From an uncultured Oscillospiraceae bacterium (GTDB taxonomy: Bacteria > Bacillota > Clostridia > Oscillospirales > Oscillospiraceae): a DNA stretch of 28,442 nt. This document shows positions 23,098 to 28,442 of the stretch, piece by piece. Both the position numbers and the translations under genes were made by a program. Within the stretch, counting starts at the first letter, position 1. Each line of letters opens with the position of its first letter. Under the pieces are notes generated by a model. That model did not search any database. It was not told the origin of the DNA and was given only the letters and a program-made list of their open reading frames with translations. The DNA lies in the NCBI GenBank assembly GCA_934630555.1, contig CAKTXB010000003.1, positions 1 through 28,442 on the forward strand, given 5' to 3'.

Positions 23098-23673
23098 ATG
23101 CAAAGCCGTTTTTACGCACTCATTTCGCGGATGCGCTATATTGGCCGCTGGGGCTTGATGCGCAACACGTTTCAGGAGAATATTCAGGAGCACAGCCACA
23201 TGGTGGCCGTGCTGGCGCACGCGCTGGCGCTCATCCAGCGCGATATTCTGCACGAGCCTGCCGACCCGGACCGCTGTGCTGCGGCGGCACTGTTCCACGA
23301 CGCGTCCGAGATCCTGACCGGCGACCTGCCCACGCCCATCAAATATTACAATCCCGAGATCAAGCAGGCCTATAAGCAGGTGGAGGCCGTCAGCTGTGAA
23401 AAGCTGCTGGCCCTGCTGCCGCCCGAGCTGCGCGACAGCTACCGCCCGCTGCTTCTGGAATCGGATGCGCAGGTGGCGCGCATCGTCAAGGCCGCTGATA
23501 AGCTCTCGGCGCACATCAAGTGTCTGGAGGAGCTGAAGGCCGGCAACGCCGAGTTTGAGGCAGCCGCCCACCAGACGCGCACAGCGCTGGAGCAAATGCA
23601 GCTGCCGTGCCTGGACTACTTCATGGCGCATTGCCTGGACAGCTTCCGCCTGACGCTGGACGAGCTGGAATAA
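23098..23673 (+). CDS. YfbR-like HD-domain 5'-deoxynucleotidase
   Basis: A 191-residue cytoplasmic metal-dependent phosphohydrolase. The HD-domain residues are clear: EHSHMVAVLAHAL (first His, near 33), FHDASEILTGDLPTPIKYYN (the HD pair, near 68-69) and KAADKLSAHIKCLEEL (the later Asp). The MRYIGRWGLMRNTFQENIQEHS opening is typical of YfbR, which removes phosphate from deoxynucleoside monophosphates. It lies 12 bases after the MATE gene with AAGGAGG in front, so the two are probably co-transcribed. A strong terminator follows. Confidence 0.9.
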   Translation: MQSRFYALISRMRYIGRWGLMRNTFQENIQEHSHMVAVLAHALALIQRDILHEPADPDRCAAAALFHDASEILTGDLPTPIKYYNPEIKQAYKQVEAVSCEKLLALLPPELRDSYRPLLLESDAQVARIVKAADKLSAHIKCLEELKAGNAEFEAAAHQTRTALEQMQLPCLDYFMAHCLDSFRLTLDELE

Positions 23674-23713
23674 ACGCCGCCCCATTTTGCACCAAAACCC
23701 ATAAAATACCGCA

Positions 23714-23757
23714 AAAACAGAACGCTGCTTGCCACAGCGTTCTGTTTTGCTGTTAAT
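23714..23757 (+). terminator. Terminator after the YfbR-like gene
   Basis: A 14-bp perfect stem AAAACAGAACGCTG (23714-23727) / CAGCGTTCTGTTTT (23735-23748) has a 7-base loop and a T-rich tail. Confidence 0.88.
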
Positions 23758-23802
23758 TACAAATTTTCACTCTAAATTTTTTGATTTTTCTCCGAAAAAC
23801 AG

Positions 23803-23831
23803 TTGAAATCTGCGACGTTTTGTCATAGAAT
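23803..23831 (+). promoter_or_regulatory. Promoter of the trmL-pgk-tpiA run
   Basis: TTGAAA (23803-23808) lies 17 bases from TAGAAT (23826-23831), about 50 bases before trmL. Confidence 0.7.
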
Positions 23832-23881
23832 AAGTCTGCTTGCGTTTGCAGGTGAAAAATCAGGTTTTGCGGAGGCATTTC

Positions 23882-24367
23882 ATGCTGCACATCGTTCTTG
23901 TTGAGCCGGAGATCCCTGCAAACACCGGGAATATTTCGCGTACCTGTGCCGCAACAGGCAGTGTTCTGCATCTGATAAGGCCCCTTGGCTTTGACATTTC
24001 GGACAAGGCTGTCAAGCGCGCGGGGCTGGATTACTGGCATCTGGTCGACGTGCGCGTGTATGAAGATCTGGACGATTTTTTTGCGAAAAACGACGTGCAG
24101 ACCATGCGCCTGTTTTCCACCAAAGCGCCGCGCAGCTACGCCGAGGCGCATTACTCCGACGGCTGCTATCTGTTTTTCGGCAAGGAAACAAAGGGCCTGC
24201 CGGAGGACTTTCTGGCCGCACACTATGACGACTGTGTGCGCATCCCCATTCGCGCGGAGGCGCGAAGCCTGAATTTGAGCAATTCGGTTGCCGTGGGCGT
24301 GTTTGAAGCGCTGCGTCAGCTGGGTTTTCCGCACCTGCAGGAGCAGGGCGGCATGATAAACTGGTAA
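23882..24367 (+). CDS. trmL: tRNA (cytidine/uridine-34)-2'-O-methyltransferase
   Basis: A 161-residue SPOUT-fold methyltransferase that adds a methyl group to the wobble base ribose of certain tRNA-Leu, using S-adenosylmethionine. The three family motifs are present: LVEPEIPANTGNISRTCAA at the start, FGKETKGLPEDF in the middle and RSLNLSNSVAVGVFEALRQL in the knot. Length is typical for TrmL. I chose the ATG at 23882, with GGAGG 6 bases before it; an in-frame TTG further upstream has no good ribosome binding site. The pgk gene starts 21 bases later, so both are likely on one message. Confidence 0.92.
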   Translation: MLHIVLVEPEIPANTGNISRTCAATGSVLHLIRPLGFDISDKAVKRAGLDYWHLVDVRVYEDLDDFFAKNDVQTMRLFSTKAPRSYAEAHYSDGCYLFFGKETKGLPEDFLAAHYDDCVRIPIRAEARSLNLSNSVAVGVFEALRQLGFPHLQEQGGMINW

Positions 24368-24388
24368 TTGATACAAGGAGGAAGCCTT

Positions 24389-25588
<1,200 letters not shown>

Positions 25589-25694
25589 TTCTGCGATTTG
25601 GGCGCAGAGCGTCAAATGAACAGCTGCGGCTGCTGCTTTCCAGGCGGCAGCTGCTGGTAAGATTGAAAACCATTATCATTAGGAGTAGAGAATC

Positions 25695-26471
25695 ATGAAC
25701 AGAAAATATCGCAAGACCGTCATTGCCGGTAACTGGAAAATGAACAAGACGCCGTCGGAAACGAAGGCGTTCATGACTGAATTTAAAGCTATCATGCCCA
25801 AGGGCCGTTGGTGTGACGTGGCGCTGTGTGTGCCGGCTGTCTGCATTCCGGCTGCTGTGCGCGCCATGCGTGAAACGCGCGTGGGCATCGGCGCTGAAAA
25901 CTGCAACGCCAACGCTTCCGGCGCTTACACCGGTGAGATCGCTGCCAATATGCTCGTGGACGCAGGCTGCAAATACGTCATTCTTGGCCATTCTGAGCGC
26001 CGCGCTATGGGCGAAACGGACACCGACGTGAACGCCAAGGTCCTGGCCGCGCTGGAAAATGGCCTTTCTCCCATCCTCTGCGTGGGCGAGAGCCTGGAGC
26101 AGCGTGAAACCGGCATCACCACCGAGTGGATCACCATGCAGATCAAGGCCGGCCTGCACGGCGTGGGCGAGGACAAGATCCGCAAGATCATTATTGCCTA
26201 CGAACCCATCTGGGCCATCGGCACGGGCAAGACCGCCACGCCGGAGCAGGCGGAAGAGGTCTGCGAGAACATTCGCACCGTGGTTCGCAAGCTGTATGGC
26301 GCCAAGGTCTCCCGCGCCATCTCCATTCTGTACGGCGGCTCCATGAACGAGAAGAACGCGTTCGACCTGCTGGCCCAGCCTGACATCGACGGCGGCCTCA
26401 TCGGCGGCGCCTCCCTTGTGCCGGAGAAGTTCGTTCAGATCATTGAAGCGGCCAATCAGCCCACCATTTGA
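25695..26471 (+). CDS. tpiA: Triosephosphate isomerase
   Basis: A 258-residue TIM-barrel enzyme interconverting DHAP and glyceraldehyde 3-phosphate. The catalytic set is visible: Lys in AGNWKMNKT near 14, His in ILGHSERRAMGE near 97, and Glu in AYEPIWAIGTGKTATPEQAEEV near 170, the last two with the mobile loop 6. The phosphate-binding ends are ILYGGSM and GGLIGGASL. Length is slightly above the usual 250. It lies 106 bases after pgk; the gap has no clear terminator but holds CAGCTGC/GCAGCTG arms that may form a hairpin. It would also absorb DHAP released by aldolases of the sugar block. Confidence 0.98.
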   Translation: MNRKYRKTVIAGNWKMNKTPSETKAFMTEFKAIMPKGRWCDVALCVPAVCIPAAVRAMRETRVGIGAENCNANASGAYTGEIAANMLVDAGCKYVILGHSERRAMGETDTDVNAKVLAALENGLSPILCVGESLEQRETGITTEWITMQIKAGLHGVGEDKIRKIIIAYEPIWAIGTGKTATPEQAEEVCENIRTVVRKLYGAKVSRAISILYGGSMNEKNAFDLLAQPDIDGGLIGGASLVPEKFVQIIEAANQPTI

Positions 26472-26483
26472 AATAAAACAAAC

Positions 26484-26517
26484 AGCAGCCCCGTTCCGGT
26501 TGGAACGGGGCTGCTTT
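26484..26517 (+). terminator. Terminator after tpiA
   Basis: A 14-bp perfect stem AGCAGCCCCGTTCC (26484-26497) / GGAACGGGGCTGCT (26502-26515) has a GGTT loop and a short T-run. Confidence 0.85.
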
Positions 26518-26538
26518 CTGCCTCAGCGGACTGCGGCT

Positions 26539-26877
26539 TTATGCAAAATAGAAGATCTGCTTCATGTCCGCGTAGAATTCACTGTCCGGGCGGACGGCAT
26601 ATTTTTGAAAACAGGGTTTGGTATGGGTCCACCAGCGCTGCGTTGCCGCGTCCTGTGCCATTTTTTCCATGTCGGCGTCATAATCATCGCCGATGTATTC
26701 AAAATAGGCAAAGACCTGTTCCCCCTCACGGAAGATGGAGTAATTGCGCAGATTGCAGTCATGGATGGTTTGCAGGACCTCCGGCCACGGCGCGGCGTGA
26801 AGGGCTTCGTATTCTTGGATCTTCTCCGGCTTCAATCTGCCGAGCTGGCCGAAGATCACCCGTTTTTCCGCGCTCAT
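26539..26877 (-). CDS. L-rhamnose mutarotase-family protein (RhaM-like), copy 2
   Basis: A 112-residue RhaM/DUF718 protein, clearly related to the copy at 15357-15701. It keeps GQLGRLKPEKI, the active-site H27 (ALHAAPWPE), NYSIF with Y46, the W82-W83 pair (QRWWTHTKPCF) and the same C-terminal FYADMKQIF. It overlaps the creatininase stop as ATGA, so translation is coupled. It is the last gene of a minus-strand operon with creatininase-like and creatinase-like genes. The context is unusual for a sugar mutarotase and suggests either that the operon's substrate is a sugar derivative or that the fold has another use here. Confidence 0.9.
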   Translation of the reverse strand: MSAEKRVIFGQLGRLKPEKIQEYEALHAAPWPEVLQTIHDCNLRNYSIFREGEQVFAYFEYIGDDYDADMEKMAQDAATQRWWTHTKPCFQKYAVRPDSEFYADMKQIFYFA

Positions 26878-27611
26878 ACGATCACTTCACGCAGCCATTC
26901 GAGCGTGCAGCTTACCATATGGCGGCCCAGCTCCTCGCTGGCCTCGACGGCGCTTTTTGCAAACCACTCGGTATTGCGGCCGCAGCGGCTGAGATCGACG
27001 TGGTCGGGATACGTGCCCATCATGAGGGATGTTTCCCACTTGCCCGCATGGTCGAAGCCGCCGCACTTGTGCTGCGCTTCTTTTCCGATCAGCGGAATGA
27101 CCTTGATATACGAGAACGGATCATCGCCGGTGCCGAGATTTTCATAGTAATCGGCATAGGAATTGCTGCCCCACCAGCCGCGGCCAAGGGTGTCTTCCAT
27201 GTATTCCATGGTGACCTTCTTGGCTGCCTTATGGCAGGCAATGGTCATTGGCATGAGCCCAGCCTCTTCAGTCTGATGGTGCGCAACGCAGTAGATATTC
27301 TTCACGCCGCCGTAGATCATCGACTTGAGAATGCAGTAGAGATAGTTGGTATACGCGTCCTCGTCGACCTGGATCGTGCCGGTTTCCGGGCCGCCAACGG
27401 CATAGGACGCGACGCCGTACCAGATCGGCGGGCAGACAATGATCTCTTTTTCCTTTTCAAGCTCGCGCATGACGCCGTTTATGACCATGGTGTCTGTACC
27501 GCAGGAGGCATGATGGGCATGATATTCGATCGTACCGATGGGAATGATAAACGGAACTTTCCGTTTTTTTGCGTCTTCGATCTCATCGAAGAACATATCG
27601 ACAAGCTGCAT
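26874..27611 (-). CDS. Creatininase-family amidohydrolase
   Basis: A 245-residue protein of the creatininase family, binuclear metal enzymes that open cyclic amides or cleave related C-N bonds (creatininase, MftE, ArfB). Metal ligands are visible in IPIGTIEYHAHHASCGTDT as E29, H31 and D40. The mid-protein NGHGGN motif is changed to VAHHQTEE, keeping a histidine pair and a glutamate. The later HAGKWETSLMMG matches the family HAGxxETS block. Length is typical. The ATG at 27611 has GGAGG just upstream. The M24 gene is 73 bases upstream across a hairpin, and the RhaM gene overlaps downstream. The substrate is unknown; the altered central motif argues against plain creatinine. Confidence 0.88.
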   Translation of the reverse strand: MQLVDMFFDEIEDAKKRKVPFIIPIGTIEYHAHHASCGTDTMVINGVMRELEKEKEIIVCPPIWYGVASYAVGGPETGTIQVDEDAYTNYLYCILKSMIYGGVKNIYCVAHHQTEEAGLMPMTIACHKAAKKVTMEYMEDTLGRGWWGSNSYADYYENLGTGDDPFSYIKVIPLIGKEAQHKCGGFDHAGKWETSLMMGTYPDHVDLSRCGRNTEWFAKSAVEASEELGRHMVSCTLEWLREVIV

Positions 27612-27641
27612 AAGTTTACCTCCGTGAAACTCAAAATTGCG

Positions 27642-27670
27642 GTTCCCGGTGCGCCGGGCGCACCGGGAAC
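27642..27670. terminator. Strong intercistronic hairpin
   Basis: 13-bp perfect arms GTTCCCGGTGCGC (27642-27654) and GCGCACCGGGAAC (27658-27670) have a 3-base loop. The T-run lies on the + strand side (GTTTTT), but the flanking genes are on the minus strand, so in the operon it is more likely a stabiliser or partial barrier than a full terminator. Confidence 0.6.
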
Positions 27671-27684
27671 GTTTTTGGACAAAA

Positions 27685-28442
27685 TCAGAACAGCAGCTCC
27701 GGGCAGACCTCAGGGATCTCCGGGGAGAGGATGTCGCAGCCGTTTTCAGTCACGACAATGCCCTTTTCCCAGCGGACGCCGAACGTCGGGCAGGAGATGA
27801 ACGTGTCAGCCTGATAGGTCATATTGGGCTGGAGCGGATACATGGAGCTCGTTTCGGCCCAGGGGGCTTCCACTTCGATGATGCCGGTGGAGTGCAGCGG
27901 GCCATATACGAAGTTGTCCTTGAAGCCATTGTCTACGTAGTACTGATAGAACTTCTTGGCAATATCGCCTGCCATGACGCCGGCCTTGACCTGCGCACAC
28001 GTCCACTGATGTGCCTGACGGCAGAACTGGACGATGTCGCGGCGCTCGCCCTCGAGCTTGCCGAGGCAGATCGGGTAGCCGATGGCGGCGGAGTAGCCGT
28101 CGATCTTGGCCGACAGGTTCAGCTGGACAATATCGCCCTTCTGGAACTCGCGGTAACACGAACGGGAGATCGCGTGGCGGGTAGAGGCCTCGGAGAAGAC
28201 GTACATCGGCAGGCCCTCGTACTCCGCGCCGTTTTCGTAGATCACGCGCTGGGCAACGCCGACCATCTGGAGCTCGGTCATGCCCGGACGAATTTCCTTG
28301 ATGACCTGCTTGGTGGCGAGGTCGGCAAGACGGTAGCCCTCGCGCAGGCAAGCAAGCTCGTTTTCAGACTTGATCTGCCGCAGCTCGGTCATGATATAGC
28401 CGGCGTTGACGAATTCTGCGCCGGGGAACGCGTCACAGATGG
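27685..28442 (-). CDS. M24-family (Xaa-Pro peptidase/creatinase fold) protein, partial
   Basis: The gene is cut by the window edge: the frame stays open upstream of an internal ATG at 28392 (DAFPGAEFVNAGYI), so the N-terminal creatinase_N domain is outside. The visible pita-bread domain has QFQ-type KGDIVQLNLSAKIDGYSAAIGYP where peptidases have D...D, PLHSTGIIEVEAPW where they have HGxGHGIGxxxHE, and ADTFIS for TIEPG, then GVRWEKGIVVTENG. Thus both metal Asp are N and A, one His is lost, one Glu is Asp, and only one His and one Glu remain. Creatinase (creatine to sarcosine plus urea) is a known metal-free member with such losses. The creatininase neighbour fits that idea. Its true substrate is unknown. 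Confidence 0.87.
   Translation of the reverse strand, partial: ICDAFPGAEFVNAGYIMTELRQIKSENELACLREGYRLADLATKQVIKEIRPGMTELQMVGVAQRVIYENGAEYEGLPMYVFSEASTRHAISRSCYREFQKGDIVQLNLSAKIDGYSAAIGYPICLGKLEGERRDIVQFCRQAHQWTCAQVKAGVMAGDIAKKFYQYYVDNGFKDNFVYGPLHSTGIIEVEAPWAETSSMYPLQPNMTYQADTFISCPTFGVRWEKGIVVTENGCDILSPEIPEVCPELLF

Noticed and set aside
21715..23685. A 656-residue minus-strand open frame opposite the MATE and YfbR-like genes
   Set aside because: It runs across two real genes and their junction, is rich in Arg/His/Gln as antisense shadows are, and has no family motif.
25666..25685. CCATTATCATTAGG before tpiA as a Fur/PerR box
   Set aside because: Only one half-site matches and there is no dyad; a metal or peroxide link to tpiA is not expected.

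Overview
This 28.4-kb window looks like chromosome of an anaerobic, fairly GC-rich gut-type Clostridia (Bacillota, probably Oscillospiraceae-like). The grounds are strong AGGAGG-type ribosome binding sites, TTGACA/TATAAT promoters, a reverse-type rubrerythrin with rubredoxin and a PerR/Fur-like regulator in place of visible catalase, and ribose-type (CUT2) sugar ABC transport. The taxonomic placement is inference. All gene calls come from reading the sequence; no database search was run.

Bases 1-17845 are mostly sugar catabolism. A DeoR-family repressor (189-944, minus) is divergent from a two-gene operon for a 2-hydroxyacid dehydrogenase and a class II aldolase (1097-3189). A second DeoR-family repressor (3266-4066, minus) is divergent, across a 466-base control region, from a long operon at 4533-13988: lipoprotein substrate-binding protein, double ATPase, permease, a UroD/MtaA-fold protein, two different FGGY sugar kinases and a phosphohexomutase. 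It ends in a clear terminator. A LacI-family gene follows (14136-15167). It and the next operon (RhaM-type mutarotase plus an RpiB-fold isomerase) carry nearly identical AAAACGTTTT palindromes. A convergent xylulokinase-like gene (16361-17845, minus) closes the block.

Bases 17846-26520 are largely housekeeping and stress genes: a Na/Pi cotransporter with a Pho-box-like promoter; a minus-strand peroxide-defence operon (perR-like, reverse rubrerythrin, small unknown, Bfd-like Fe-S protein, rubredoxin); a MATE exporter followed by a YfbR-like HD phosphohydrolase; and a trmL-pgk-tpiA run.

Bases 26539-28442 hold another minus-strand accessory operon: a creatinase-like M24 protein cut by the window edge, a creatininase-family amidohydrolase and a second RhaM-type protein.

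The best candidate for something undescribed is the sugar block. Three FGGY kinases normally need ketoses, yet no classical aldose isomerase is present. The RpiB-fold protein keeps its catalytic Cys but has lost the residues that normally bind the substrate phosphate, and it is co-transcribed with a mutarotase. This suggests an isomerase for an unphosphorylated sugar. The UroD-like protein inside the transport operon and the M24/creatininase/RhaM operon are the next most interesting.
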